64,000 nucleotides of DNA from Flavobacteriaceae bacterium MAR_2009_75. Lineage in GTDB: Bacteria > Bacteroidota > Bacteroidia > Flavobacteriales > Flavobacteriaceae. This document shows positions 7,962 to 16,827 of the stretch, in pieces; the first letter of the stretch is position 1; each line of letters opens with the position of its first letter. The stretch covers positions 3,099,501 to 3,163,500 of the forward strand of contig PHTZ01000001.1 in NCBI GenBank assembly GCA_002813285.1, written 5' to 3'. Both the position numbers and the translations under genes were made by a program. The notes beneath the pieces are model-generated. The model searched no databases, was not told the DNA's origin, and was given only the letters and a program-made list of their open reading frames with translations.

Positions 7962-8765
7962 ATGAAAAGAAAAACTGTATATACTATAATTTTGATTTGT
8001 TGTATAGTAGGTTTTTGGGTCTTTGATAATTTCTATACCCCAGCAACCTATTCCGATGAATCTCAGAAAGGCTTAATTACCGAAATTGCTTTTGACTTTT
8101 TACCTAGCTCAACTACGGGTGCTGTGGTCAACCATAGTCATTTTGCTCTCTCGTATAATGAGCCTTATGAGCAAGCCGAATGGGTCGCATACACCTTAAA
8201 GCGTGAACATCTGACAAACGATCAACGAAAGCGTCCATACTTCATTGAAGATCCTAAGGTAAAGACCAAATCTGCCGATTGGCGCAATTACAAAGGTTCG
8301 GGGTACGATAGAGGTCATCTTTGCCCGGCCGGTGACCGTAAATTTTCGGAGCAAGCCTATAATGAGACATTTTATACGAGTAATATAAGCCCACAAGACA
8401 GAGCGTTCAATGCTGGAATCTGGAACCGACTTGAAATGCAAGTGCGCCAATGGGCCAAACAATATGGGGATATTTTTGTGGTTACCGGCGGAGTTTTAGA
8501 GAACGGACTTGAAGAAATAGGAGAAGAAGATGTAGACGTGCCTCATTATTATTATAAGATTTTGGCTAGACAAGAAGGCAATTCGACAAAAATGCTGGGT
8601 TTTTTATTTCTGGGAAAGGGAAGTACAAAACCACTTCATGAATTTGTAGTAGCGGTAGATGAAATCGAGCAAAGAACTGGAATAGACTTCTTTGAAAAGC
8701 TTTCCGATAAGGTCGAAGCCGATTTAGAATCAACTGTAGATGTTTCTGGCTGGAGGTTTCAATAG
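7962..8765 (+). CDS. DNA/RNA non-specific endonuclease (NUC1 family), membrane anchored or secreted
   Basis: The 267-residue product has an N-terminal hydrophobic segment (residues 6-21) and a beta-beta-alpha-metal nuclease domain with the DRGH motif at 116-119 (His119 as general base) and the downstream NAGIWNRLE asparagine block that holds the metal. The family degrades DNA and RNA without sequence preference, here probably in the periplasm or outside. A TTG nine bases upstream (7953) could also be read as start, but the promoter -7 box overlaps it, so ATG 7962 is chosen. The stop codon directly abuts the stop of convergent rodA. Confidence 0.93.
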   Translation: MKRKTVYTIILICCIVGFWVFDNFYTPATYSDESQKGLITEIAFDFLPSSTTGAVVNHSHFALSYNEPYEQAEWVAYTLKREHLTNDQRKRPYFIEDPKVKTKSADWRNYKGSGYDRGHLCPAGDRKFSEQAYNETFYTSNISPQDRAFNAGIWNRLEMQVRQWAKQYGDIFVVTGGVLENGLEEIGEEDVDVPHYYYKILARQEGNSTKMLGFLFLGKGSTKPLHEFVVAVDEIEQRTGIDFFEKLSDKVEADLESTVDVSGWRFQ

Positions 8766-10049
8766 TTAAATACCTTCTTTAAGCCTATTGGCATCTAGTT
8801 TTAAGAATACGAACAGTAGTGCGGTAAAAAACAATAAGCCTGAACCGCCATAGCTAAAAAATGGCAATGGTATACCGATGGTCGGTAGCACACCGATGAC
8901 CATGCCTATATTTATGAAATAATGAATGAGTAGTATAGATACTACTCCGTAGCCATACATGCGACTAAAATCAGTCTTTTGCCGTTCTGCTAGAAAAACC
9001 AGCCTAAGCAGTAAAAGAGTAAAGAGAATGACAACCGTAGAGGTGCCAATAAAGCCCCATTCCTCACCAACGGTGCTGAAAATGTAGTCAGTATGTTGTT
9101 CGGGTACGAAATCGCCCTTGGTGCGTGTACCTTCAAGAAAACCCTTTCCGAAAAACCCGCCTGATTCAATGGCTTTTTCAGACTGGTACGTATTGTAACC
9201 AATTGTTTTTCTAATCTGTTCTAACTTGGTGGGGTCTTTTTCCAGTCGCAACCATAGGCTGAATCGGTCTCTATGTCTTTGCTCGAACACATTATTGAAA
9301 ACAAAATCTACCGATAGCGAAAAGAGAATTGCAACAATTACCCCTGCCGTTAGAGGTAATACCGGAACCCTGAATTTTTTTTTCTTTAATAAAAAGAACA
9401 GAATAATCATTAAGGCTATAAAGATCACTATCCAAATAGTACCGAACATTAATGTTGTTATAAAAATTAAAATGGCCATTAGGGCTATGCCGAGATAGTA
9501 TAAAGGAAGTCCTTCCCTAAAAATCACAAATGATAAAGAAAAGAATACCAAGGCGCTACCTGGGTCGGGCTGGGGTATAATTAAAATTGCCGGAATCAAA
9601 ATTATACTAAAAGCGTAAAGTTGGTCTTTTCGTCTTTTAATATCGGTCTGAATATCACTTAAGTATTTGGCGAGTGCAAGAGCCGTGGCGACTTTTGCGA
9701 GCTCTGATGGTTGTAGGTTGAAAAAACCAAGGTTATACCATGAGGTGGCCCCGGCAATAGTTTTTCCGAATACAAAAAGACCCAAGAGCAATACCATACT
9801 AATGAGATACAACAAACTGGAAAATCGCTCATAGAAATTGGCTTCAAGTGCAAGTAGTATTACAATTGAAGCTAAACTGGCGCCAATAAAAAATAACTGT
9901 TTACCGTGTAGTGTTCCAAAGTCGAAAATGGAAGAGTCAGATTCTGAAAATGTACTCGAATATATATTAAGCCACCCAATGGCGACTAGAAGAAGATAGA
10001 AAAGAACGGCTAGCCAATCAACCCTTTTAAGAACACTTTTACCCGACAT
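8766..10049 (-). CDS. rodA: Rod shape-determining protein RodA (SEDS peptidoglycan glycosyltransferase)
   Basis: The 427-residue polytopic protein (about ten membrane helices) shows SEDS hallmarks: WYNLGFFNLQPSELAK and the C-terminal GIPLPFFSYGGSGL. RodA polymerises lipid II glycan strands in the elongasome together with the class B PBP2 encoded just upstream. It lies 5 bp after mrdA and is the last gene of the mreBCD-mrdA-rodA operon. Its TAA starts at the base right after the TAG of the convergent nuclease gene, and no terminator hairpin is visible there. Confidence 0.96.
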   Translation of the reverse strand: MSGKSVLKRVDWLAVLFYLLLVAIGWLNIYSSTFSESDSSIFDFGTLHGKQLFFIGASLASIVILLALEANFYERFSSLLYLISMVLLLGLFVFGKTIAGATSWYNLGFFNLQPSELAKVATALALAKYLSDIQTDIKRRKDQLYAFSIILIPAILIIPQPDPGSALVFFSLSFVIFREGLPLYYLGIALMAILIFITTLMFGTIWIVIFIALMIILFFLLKKKKFRVPVLPLTAGVIVAILFSLSVDFVFNNVFEQRHRDRFSLWLRLEKDPTKLEQIRKTIGYNTYQSEKAIESGGFFGKGFLEGTRTKGDFVPEQHTDYIFSTVGEEWGFIGTSTVVILFTLLLLRLVFLAERQKTDFSRMYGYGVVSILLIHYFINIGMVIGVLPTIGIPLPFFSYGGSGLLFFTALLFVFLKLDANRLKEGI

Positions 10050-10054
10050 ATTAT

Positions 10055-11965
10055 TTATTCTAAACTTGGTTGTTCTTGAGGTTTACGTGCATGCTGGCTC
10101 CAATCGTATTCGTTAATTTTAAACTCTTTACCTGTAAAAGGTTTGGCATATTCATATTCTAAAGTTCTCTCTAGCATACGTTTTTCAAGATCAGTTCTGG
10201 TTATTTCTCCCTTAAGATATTTTTCAATCAATAACGATGCAATATGACCCGCATAGCGCCCCCCGAAGTAACCATTTTCGATATAGACGGCCAAAGCAAT
10301 TTTAGGGTTTTCAACTGGGGCAAAGGCCACAAATACAGAATGGTCGGTGAGTTGAACCCGAACACTATCAATTTTGGTGAAATTTTCAACAGTACCGGTC
10401 TTACCGGCTATTTTTACATCAGGTATCTGTATCCACTTAGCCGTACCTTTCTCGTATACGTCGGCCATACCTTGAACTATAGGCTCAAAATGCCGTTTGT
10501 CTATAGTAGTGTGTTTTGGCTCTACGAAATCAGGTATGCTTATGTCTTTGCCATCTACTTTTTTTAATATATGAGGTGTGAAATAATGTCCTCTATTCGC
10601 GATGGCCGCGGTCATATTTGCCAGCTGTATAGGAGTGACCGCAACTTCACCCTGGCCTATGGAGTTTGAAATAATATAGGATGGAGCCCATCTATTGTCA
10701 CCATACCATTTATCATAATATTCTTTACTTGGTATTCTACCCTTTCTTCCGGTCGGTAAGTCATAACCAAGGTATTGGCCTAGACCAAAACTTTTCATAT
10801 GTTCTTCCCAAACATCCATTCCTTCATCAGTGGTTTCGAATTTCTCATAGATTTTTCTAAAAGTAGCTGCGAAATAGGCATTGCACGAATTGTAGATTCC
10901 GTCGTTGAGTTTTCTTAGACCCCCACCGCAGTGACAACCTCTTTTCTTTCGTCCTACGTAAAAACCATTATAACATTGTACGGTAGTGTTTGGGGTAATT
11001 ACCCCTTCTTGCAAAGCCACTAAGGCGTTAAGTGTTTTGAACGGCGAACCGGGCGAGCCCTCTGCTAAAATAGCACGGTTGTACAAAGGTTTGGCAATGG
11101 AATCATAATACAATTCGCTATAATTACGAGAGCGTTCTCTACCGACCAAGAGGGCAGGGTCGTAGGTAGGCCCAGATATCATGGCAAGTATTTCGCCTGT
11201 TGCAGGTTCTAGAGCAACGATACCACCACGTTTGCCCTGCATTAATTTTTCGCCATACTCTTGAATGGTTTTGTCTATGGTTATATTGATTTCTAGCCCC
11301 TGTTCGGGCAAAGTATCTAATACTCCTCCTTTATATTTACCAATATCTCTGTTGAAGCGATCTTTCTGAATATATTGAACTCCTTTACGGCCCCGTAGAA
11401 TATCTTCGTACTGCTTTTCGACCCCTGTACGGCCGGTAAGCTCACCTTGCACGTAATATGGGTTTTTGGCTAAATCTCCTTCGTTAACTTCACTAATGTA
11501 CCCAAGCACACTGGCGGCACTATTGGTGTCATAATATCTAAGGGATCGCTTTTGTATGTAGAAGCCACGATAATGTCGCATCTTTTCCTGAAGCTTGGCG
11601 TAATCTTCTTTAGAGAGTTGAGGTACAAAAACCGAGGGTAATCTTGGGGAGTACACACGAGCCTTTCTAAGTTCTTTTTTGAATTTCTCTTTGTCTATGC
11701 CCAACAAACCACAAAACTCAAGAGTATCTATTGCGCGAACCTCTCGAGGTATGACCATTACATCGTATGCAGGATCGTTACCAACTAGCAATTCACCGTT
11801 TCTATCATAAATATACCCGCGTTCAGGATAATCATAAACACGTTTTATAGCTGGGTCATCCAATACCTGGTCAGGTGAAAAACTGAATAGTTGCAAATAA
11901 GACAGCCTCCCCAAAAAGGTGATACCTATGATGATGATGATAGACGATAACAGAATCTTTTTCAT
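10055..11965 (-). CDS. mrdA: Penicillin-binding protein 2 (class B transpeptidase)
   Basis: The 636-residue protein has an N-terminal membrane anchor (residues 4-24), a dimerisation/pedestal domain, and a transpeptidase domain with all three motifs: SPFK (Ser307, Lys310), SCN (360-362) and KTG (522-524). A cysteine-rich insert, GCHCGGG near residue 345, precedes SCN. It cross-links peptidoglycan during elongation as partner of RodA. It sits 52 bp after mreD and 5 bp before rodA in the shape operon. Confidence 0.96.
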   Translation of the reverse strand: MKKILLSSIIIIIGITFLGRLSYLQLFSFSPDQVLDDPAIKRVYDYPERGYIYDRNGELLVGNDPAYDVMVIPREVRAIDTLEFCGLLGIDKEKFKKELRKARVYSPRLPSVFVPQLSKEDYAKLQEKMRHYRGFYIQKRSLRYYDTNSAASVLGYISEVNEGDLAKNPYYVQGELTGRTGVEKQYEDILRGRKGVQYIQKDRFNRDIGKYKGGVLDTLPEQGLEINITIDKTIQEYGEKLMQGKRGGIVALEPATGEILAMISGPTYDPALLVGRERSRNYSELYYDSIAKPLYNRAILAEGSPGSPFKTLNALVALQEGVITPNTTVQCYNGFYVGRKKRGCHCGGGLRKLNDGIYNSCNAYFAATFRKIYEKFETTDEGMDVWEEHMKSFGLGQYLGYDLPTGRKGRIPSKEYYDKWYGDNRWAPSYIISNSIGQGEVAVTPIQLANMTAAIANRGHYFTPHILKKVDGKDISIPDFVEPKHTTIDKRHFEPIVQGMADVYEKGTAKWIQIPDVKIAGKTGTVENFTKIDSVRVQLTDHSVFVAFAPVENPKIALAVYIENGYFGGRYAGHIASLLIEKYLKGEITRTDLEKRMLERTLEYEYAKPFTGKEFKINEYDWSQHARKPQEQPSLE

Positions 11966-12017
11966 CTATGATGAAATTTGCTTTAGGTTGACTATTCCCT
12001 AAGAATAGCTAAAAATA

Positions 12018-12527
12018 TTAATCTTTCCGTACGCTGAAAAGTGATCCGAAAAGTAGACAAAGTATAAGTGTAGCCGCCCCTGTGGCCAGAACTTTCTTCA
12101 AAACTAAGAGGAAATTGGCCAAACTGAAAATTTCCAGCATAAAGAATACAAGATGATGTACTATTATCAATAACGTTAAAAACGTAATTTGTTGTACTTG
12201 AGTGCTGTTACTTAGTTTAAAACTTTGAAATTCGAAGTTAACACCGAAAACAAATCTCATAATGGCCGGCCTTATATAGGCAATAGTAATGGTGGAGGCT
12301 GCATGAATGGCCATGGTGTCGGAAAAGAAATCGATGGCAAGACCCAAAAGAAAGCCTAAGCCTATAAAGGCAGCCCGATTTTCTTTGATCGGGTACCAGT
12401 AAAGAAAAAGAATATAGACCATCGGATTGATAAACCCGAAAAAATTCAGCCTATTGAAAATGAGAACCTGTACCAACACGAGCAAGGTGAACCTGATTAC
12501 ATTTAAGAAATAGTAGTTACTTATCAT
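12018..12527 (-). CDS. mreD: Rod shape-determining protein MreD
   Basis: The 169-residue hydrophobic protein has about five membrane helices, a size and hydropathy typical for MreD, although primary sequence is weakly conserved in the family. Its position between mreC and mrdA fixes the call. MreD is an inner-membrane elongasome component. Its start overlaps the end of mreC by 11 nt, implying translational coupling. Confidence 0.9.
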   Translation of the reverse strand: MISNYYFLNVIRFTLLVLVQVLIFNRLNFFGFINPMVYILFLYWYPIKENRAAFIGLGFLLGLAIDFFSDTMAIHAASTITIAYIRPAIMRFVFGVNFEFQSFKLSNSTQVQQITFLTLLIIVHHLVFFMLEIFSLANFLLVLKKVLATGAATLILCLLFGSLFSVRKD

Positions 12528-13338
12528 CGGTCTGGGTCTCGTTTTGCAATTCTAGTATTTCTTCACGAAATGCGTTATTCACGATATATACATTTTTAAT
12601 ATTGGTCATATCGTTGAATAAAGTGATGTCGATACTATAAAAACTCTTAGAGGTATTTAGATCAAACTTGCGAATGGTGCCGATCGGTATGCCTTCTGGG
12701 AAAATACTGCTCATGCCGCCCGTAACTATAGTGTCTCCTATGGTTAACGGTACCAATCGTGGAATATCTACCAATTGCACTACGTCGAATCGTTTCATAT
12801 CCCAAATTAAAGAACCGAAATGGTCTGTATTTTTAATTTTGGCGTTGATGTTCGATTTTTCATTGAGAATACTCTGAACCGTGGCAAAGTTTTTTGAAGT
12901 GTTTTCTACGATGCCTAGAATTCCCTTACTAGTTATTACACCCATGTCGGGTTTTACGCTATCACGTTCCCCTTGGTCAATGGTTATATAATTACGAGGG
13001 TGGGCAAAACTATTCTTTATAACCTTGCCGGTGGTAATGGTATAAGTTCTTTGTACGGAATCTAAGGTTAAAGTATCTCTGAGGTTATTATTAAAAAGAA
13101 GGTTTCGCAGCCTTTTATTTTCATCAATGAGTTTTTGGTTCTCTTGATCGAGACCAAAATAGGTTGAGACATCATTGGAAGTGTCCAAAATATTTCCAGT
13201 TATCCAATTTGAAGAATTGAAAAAACGGGATTGATGATATGAATGGGATTGTATGGTGAAACCCAAAGATATGATCATCAAGAAGATATAAAGAAGAAAG
13301 TTCTTATATCGAATGATAAAATTGATGATCTGCTGCAT
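12517..13338 (-). CDS. mreC: Rod shape-determining protein MreC
   Basis: The 273-residue protein has one N-terminal membrane helix (about 12-30), a coiled coil around residues 60-80 and the periplasmic beta-barrel domain with the conserved run DSVKPDMGVITSKGILGIV and the later GDTIVTGGMSSIFPEGIPIG. MreC forms periplasmic filaments that activate PBP2/RodA. It lies between mreB (84-bp gap) and mreD (overlap). Confidence 0.96.
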   Translation of the reverse strand: MQQIINFIIRYKNFLLYIFLMIISLGFTIQSHSYHQSRFFNSSNWITGNILDTSNDVSTYFGLDQENQKLIDENKRLRNLLFNNNLRDTLTLDSVQRTYTITTGKVIKNSFAHPRNYITIDQGERDSVKPDMGVITSKGILGIVENTSKNFATVQSILNEKSNINAKIKNTDHFGSLIWDMKRFDVVQLVDIPRLVPLTIGDTIVTGGMSSIFPEGIPIGTIRKFDLNTSKSFYSIDITLFNDMTNIKNVYIVNNAFREEILELQNETQTDDK

Positions 13339-13422
13339 TCACTTAGATTTTTTTGAAACCTGCGAAGCCATTCCGAATAGAAAGGATAATAAACCTCGAA
13401 ATCGCCCCGAATTCGTTTAGGT

Positions 13423-14451
13423 TTATTTGATAAGGATGCTTTTGTAGCGTTCAAGGTTTTTCAAAGCGATACCCGTACCTCGAACAACCGCACGTAAGGG
13501 GTCTTCCGCAATGTACACTGGCAAGTCCGTTTTTTGAGACAATCTCCTGTCCAAACCACGCAGCATAGAACCACCACCTGCTAAATAGATACCGGTATTA
13601 TATATGTCGGCAGCCAATTCTGGTGGGGTTTGAGAAAGAGTTTCCATAACCGCATCTTCCACACGAAGAATCGATTTGTCCAAAGCCTTGGCGATTTCAC
13701 GATATGAAATCTGTACTTGCTTCGGCTTGCCTGTAAGCAAATCACGACCTTGAACCGACTTTTCGTCCGGTGGTGTCTGTAAGTCTTCGGTGGCCGAACC
13801 TATTTCTATTTTGATATTTTCAGCTGTAGCTTCACCCACATAAAGGTTGTGCTGTGTGCGCATGTAATAAATAATATCGTTGGTGAATACATCACCTGCA
13901 ATTTTCACCGATTTGTCGCAAACAATACCTCCCAAAGCGATAACCGCAATCTCGGTAGTACCACCACCTATATCGACGATCATATTACCTTTTGGCTGCA
14001 TGATGTCGAGTCCGATACCAATAGCGGCCGCCATGGGTTCGTGAATTAGATAGACTTCTTTACCATTTACACGCTCTGCAGATTCTTTAACGGCACGCAT
14101 TTCCACTTCGGTAATACCTGATGGAATACAGATCACCATTCGTAAAGCAGGTGGGAACCATTTTTTCTTTAAGGCCGGAATATTTTTGATGAACATGTTG
14201 ATCATCTTTTCCGATGCATCGAAATCTGCGATTACACCATCTTTTAGAGGTCTGATCGTTTTGATGTTTTCGTGGGTTTTACCCTGCATCATGTTGGCTT
14301 CTTTGCCAACAGCGATAATTTTACCGGAAATACGATCCCGGGCAACAATAGACGGACTGTCGACAACGACCTTGTCCATATGAATGATGAGGGTGTTCGC
14401 AGTACCTAGGTCGATAGCGATTTCCTCAGTCAAGAAATCAAAAAATCCCAT
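13423..14451 (-). CDS. mreB: Rod shape-determining actin MreB
   Basis: The 342-residue protein is a full-length MreB with the actin-type phosphate-1 loop (AIDLGTANT), phosphate-2 loop (VDIGGGTTE) and adenosine segment (YLAGGGSMLRG). It polymerises on the inner membrane and positions the elongasome. A -7 box TACATTTG (14506-14513) in the purH-mreB gap suggests its own promoter in addition to read-through from purH. Confidence 0.98.
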   Translation of the reverse strand: MGFFDFLTEEIAIDLGTANTLIIHMDKVVVDSPSIVARDRISGKIIAVGKEANMMQGKTHENIKTIRPLKDGVIADFDASEKMINMFIKNIPALKKKWFPPALRMVICIPSGITEVEMRAVKESAERVNGKEVYLIHEPMAAAIGIGLDIMQPKGNMIVDIGGGTTEIAVIALGGIVCDKSVKIAGDVFTNDIIYYMRTQHNLYVGEATAENIKIEIGSATEDLQTPPDEKSVQGRDLLTGKPKQVQISYREIAKALDKSILRVEDAVMETLSQTPPELAADIYNTGIYLAGGGSMLRGLDRRLSQKTDLPVYIAEDPLRAVVRGTGIALKNLERYKSILIK

Positions 14452-14505
14452 TTGTAATTTTCTTTGGTTACGTTACTAGCTTGATTGGGGTATGCTGTTC
14501 ATCGA

Positions 14506-14513
14506 CAAATGTA
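14506..14513 (-). promoter_or_regulatory. TANNTTTG -7 element upstream of mreB
   Basis: On the minus strand this reads TACATTTG, a perfect match to TANNTTTG, 54 bp before the mreB ATG and just beyond the purH stop. It would give the shape operon its own promoter. No clear -33 element was found inside the purH end. Confidence 0.5.
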
Positions 14514-14519
14514 GTAAAA

Positions 14520-16046
14520 TTAGTGCTTGAAATGACGGGTTCCCGTCATCACCATTGACACATTATTCTCATTACAATAATCGATGCTTAATTGGTCTTT
14601 AATAGACCCGCCCGGCTGTATAACGCTAGAAATACCGTTTTTATGCGAAATTTCTACACAATCTGGAAAAGGGAAGAAAGCATCGCTCGCCATAACGGCT
14701 CCATTTAAATCGAAATTAAAGTGGTTTGCCTTGTGAATCGCTTGATTTAGGGCGTCTACACGAGAAGTCTGTCCGGTGCCGCTCGCACACAACTGTTTGT
14801 TTTTTGCCAGTACGATGGTGTTCGATTTTGTGTGTTTACAAAGTTTCGAAGCAAAAATAAGGTCGTCAAGTTCGCTTTGGGTGGGTTGTTTTTCTGTAGC
14901 GTATTGCAAATCTTCGATACTATCGGTTCTATTGTCTTTCTCTTGAACCAGCAGGCCATTGAGACAGGTTCTTACCTGTTTGTTCGGCAATTCAATGTCG
15001 TTTTGTACTAAAATGATACGGTTCTTTTTACCCTTTAAAATTTCAAGGGCATCTGAGGAATAACTTGGCGCTATGACAACTTCACAAAACAATTGATGAA
15101 TTTCTTCGGCTGTAGCTTTATCAATTTCTACGTTACTGATCAATATGCCACCAAAGGCGGAAACCGGATCACCTGCCAAGGCATCAACATAAGCTTGGTG
15201 AATAGTGTCTCTTTGGGCAAGACCACAGGCGTTGTTGTGTTTAAGAATGGCAAAGGTAGGGGCGTTGCCCTTAAATTCGGTCATCAGGTTGACCGCCGCG
15301 TCAACATCCAATAGATTATTGTACGATAGTTCTTTGCCGTGAAGTTTGTCGAATATTGCTTCAAAATCGCCATAGAAATACCCTTTCTGATGTGGGTTTT
15401 CTCCATAACGAAGCTCTTTTCCGTTGGTTTCACTAATTTTCAGAACAGGCTTTTCATCTTGATTAAAATAGTTGAAGATGGCTGAATCGTAGTGAGAAGA
15501 AACATCAAAGGCCTTTGCAGCAAATTGCTTTCGATCTTCTAGAGTCGTATTTCCATTGTCTTTTGATATTACTTCAAGAAAATCACTATAGTCTTCCATA
15601 GAAGAAACGCAAAGAACATCTTTATAATTTTTTGCAGCTGCACGAATCAATGAAATACCTCCGATATCGATTTTTTCGATAATATCTTGTTCCGAAGCAC
15701 CACTGGCAACGGTTTTTTCAAAAGGGTATAGGTCTACGATAACAATATCGAGTTGGGGAATGTCGAACTCCTTTAGTTGATCAACATCGTTCTCATTGTC
15801 TTGACGGTTTAAAATACCGCCAAAAACCTTGGGGTGCAAAGTTTTTACCCGACCGCCCAATATTGATGGATAGCTCGTTACATCTTCAACGGGCACTACC
15901 TCAATGCCAAGTTCTTTTATGAATTTTTCGGTTCCTCCGGTAGAATAGATAGTGATACCAAGTTCATCGAACTTTCTAACGATGGGTTCGAGACCATCTT
16001 TATGAAATACTGAAATTAAGGCGGAAGTAGCTTTTTTAGTGCTCAT
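14520..16046 (-). CDS. purH: Bifunctional AICAR transformylase / IMP cyclohydrolase
   Basis: The 508-residue protein spans both PurH parts: the N-terminal IMP cyclohydrolase (MGS-like fold, STGGTEKFIKELGIEVVPVEDVTSYPSILGGRVKTLHP region) and the C-terminal AICAR transformylase (LRYGENPHQKGYFYG, KHNNACGLA). It performs the last two steps of de novo IMP synthesis in the cytoplasm. It lies 68 bp upstream of mreB on the same strand, an order common in Bacteroidota. A -7 box TACTTTTG lies 34 bp upstream of the ATG. Confidence 0.98.
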   Translation of the reverse strand: MSTKKATSALISVFHKDGLEPIVRKFDELGITIYSTGGTEKFIKELGIEVVPVEDVTSYPSILGGRVKTLHPKVFGGILNRQDNENDVDQLKEFDIPQLDIVIVDLYPFEKTVASGASEQDIIEKIDIGGISLIRAAAKNYKDVLCVSSMEDYSDFLEVISKDNGNTTLEDRKQFAAKAFDVSSHYDSAIFNYFNQDEKPVLKISETNGKELRYGENPHQKGYFYGDFEAIFDKLHGKELSYNNLLDVDAAVNLMTEFKGNAPTFAILKHNNACGLAQRDTIHQAYVDALAGDPVSAFGGILISNVEIDKATAEEIHQLFCEVVIAPSYSSDALEILKGKKNRIILVQNDIELPNKQVRTCLNGLLVQEKDNRTDSIEDLQYATEKQPTQSELDDLIFASKLCKHTKSNTIVLAKNKQLCASGTGQTSRVDALNQAIHKANHFNFDLNGAVMASDAFFPFPDCVEISHKNGISSVIQPGGSIKDQLSIDYCNENNVSMVMTGTRHFKH

Positions 16047-16080
16047 GTTGTTTGCGTGTGGTTAACGGATTTATGACACG

Positions 16081-16088
16081 CAAAAGTA
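16081..16088 (-). promoter_or_regulatory. TANNTTTG -7 element upstream of purH
   Basis: The minus strand reads TACTTTTG, 34 bp before the purH ATG (16046). A TTTG lies only 12 bp further upstream, shorter than the usual 17-23 bp spacing, so only the -7 part is called. Confidence 0.5.
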
Positions 16089-16245
16089 AATCTTTAAAGA
16101 CAAAAATCCGACGAGGTTATCAACAATTAAAGAGAAGTTTTAAACCCTTTGCACTACTTTTAATATTAAAATCGGAAAAAGTTTAACAATTAGTGGTTTT
16201 GAGCAGAATTGAGAGTAGTTGTTGAAGTAAAATAGAACCGCTCGT

Positions 16246-16707
16246 TCAGTATTTCGATTCAATTAGCTTCGCCACTTCACTATTTATAAACTCTAAAAAC
16301 CGCTCATCTTCTTGTGAAAACGGATCTGGGGTATTAGAGTCTATGTCGATCTGCCCCACATTCTCCCCATTAACAAATAAAGGCACCACAATTTCAGCCT
16401 TGACGGTTATGCTACACGCTATATAGTTGTCTTGCGCTGTAACATCAGGAACCACAAAGTTTTGGTTTGAAACGGCAACCTGACCGCAAATTCCTTTGCC
16501 GAACGGAATTATGGTATGGTCTGTGGGCTCCCCTGCGTAAGGGCCGAGTTTTAGTTCATCTTTATCACCATTTTTAAAATAAAAACCTACCCAGTCGTAA
16601 TGGGGAACAGATACTTGTAAGAAGCTGCAAAGTTCTTGTTGTTTTTCTTCAATTGTTTTTTGAGAGCGTAATATTTCTAAAGCTTTTGGGCGAAGTTCGG
16701 TAAGCAT
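16246..16707 (-). CDS. GAF-domain protein, free methionine-(R)-sulfoxide reductase-like
   Basis: The 153-residue product is a single GAF domain of the fRMsr type, with PFGKGICGQ (Cys74), PDVTAQDNYIAC (Cys98, matching the catalytic cysteine of E. coli fRMsr) and the AEIVVPLF strand. The first resolving cysteine of the E. coli enzyme, in an ACTR-like position, is replaced here by PTDH. The family reduces free methionine-R-sulfoxide. An in-frame TTG upstream (16755) would add 16 residues, but a -7 box at 16721-16728 lies inside that extension, so ATG 16707 is chosen. It stands alone between purH and a lipoprotein gene with its own terminator. Confidence 0.88.
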   Translation of the reverse strand: MLTELRPKALEILRSQKTIEEKQQELCSFLQVSVPHYDWVGFYFKNGDKDELKLGPYAGEPTDHTIIPFGKGICGQVAVSNQNFVVPDVTAQDNYIACSITVKAEIVVPLFVNGENVGQIDIDSNTPDPFSQEDERFLEFINSEVAKLIESKY

Positions 16708-16720
16708 GACAATTTTTTTG

Positions 16721-16728
16721 CAAATATA
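16721..16728 (-). promoter_or_regulatory. TANNTTTG -7 element upstream of the fRMsr-like gene
   Basis: The minus strand reads TATATTTG, a perfect -7 match, 13 nt before the ATG at 16707. A TTTTTG lies about 24 bp further upstream as a possible -33 element. It supports the shorter start of the gene. Confidence 0.6.
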
Positions 16729-16779
16729 ATCATACTGTAGTTTGTGCTTTTGCAAAAACCTTACAATCTAAAAGCAAAA

Positions 16780-16803
16780 AAGGGATGCCAAGTGACATCC
16801 CTT
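16780..16803 (-). terminator. Rho-independent terminator after the acidic lipoprotein gene
   Basis: On the minus strand AAGGGATG pairs with CATCCCTT around an 8-nt loop and is followed by a run of T. It lies 25 bp after the lipoprotein stop (16828) and ends that transcript before the fRMsr-like gene. Confidence 0.8.
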
Positions 16804-16827
16804 ATTATAAAGTATTTTGAGTTGAGG

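Noticed and set aside
16150-16180. AT-rich palindrome TTTTAATATTAAAA between purH and the fRMsr-like gene
   Set aside because: Low-complexity AT sequence makes such palindromes common; no position or flanking signal supports a function.
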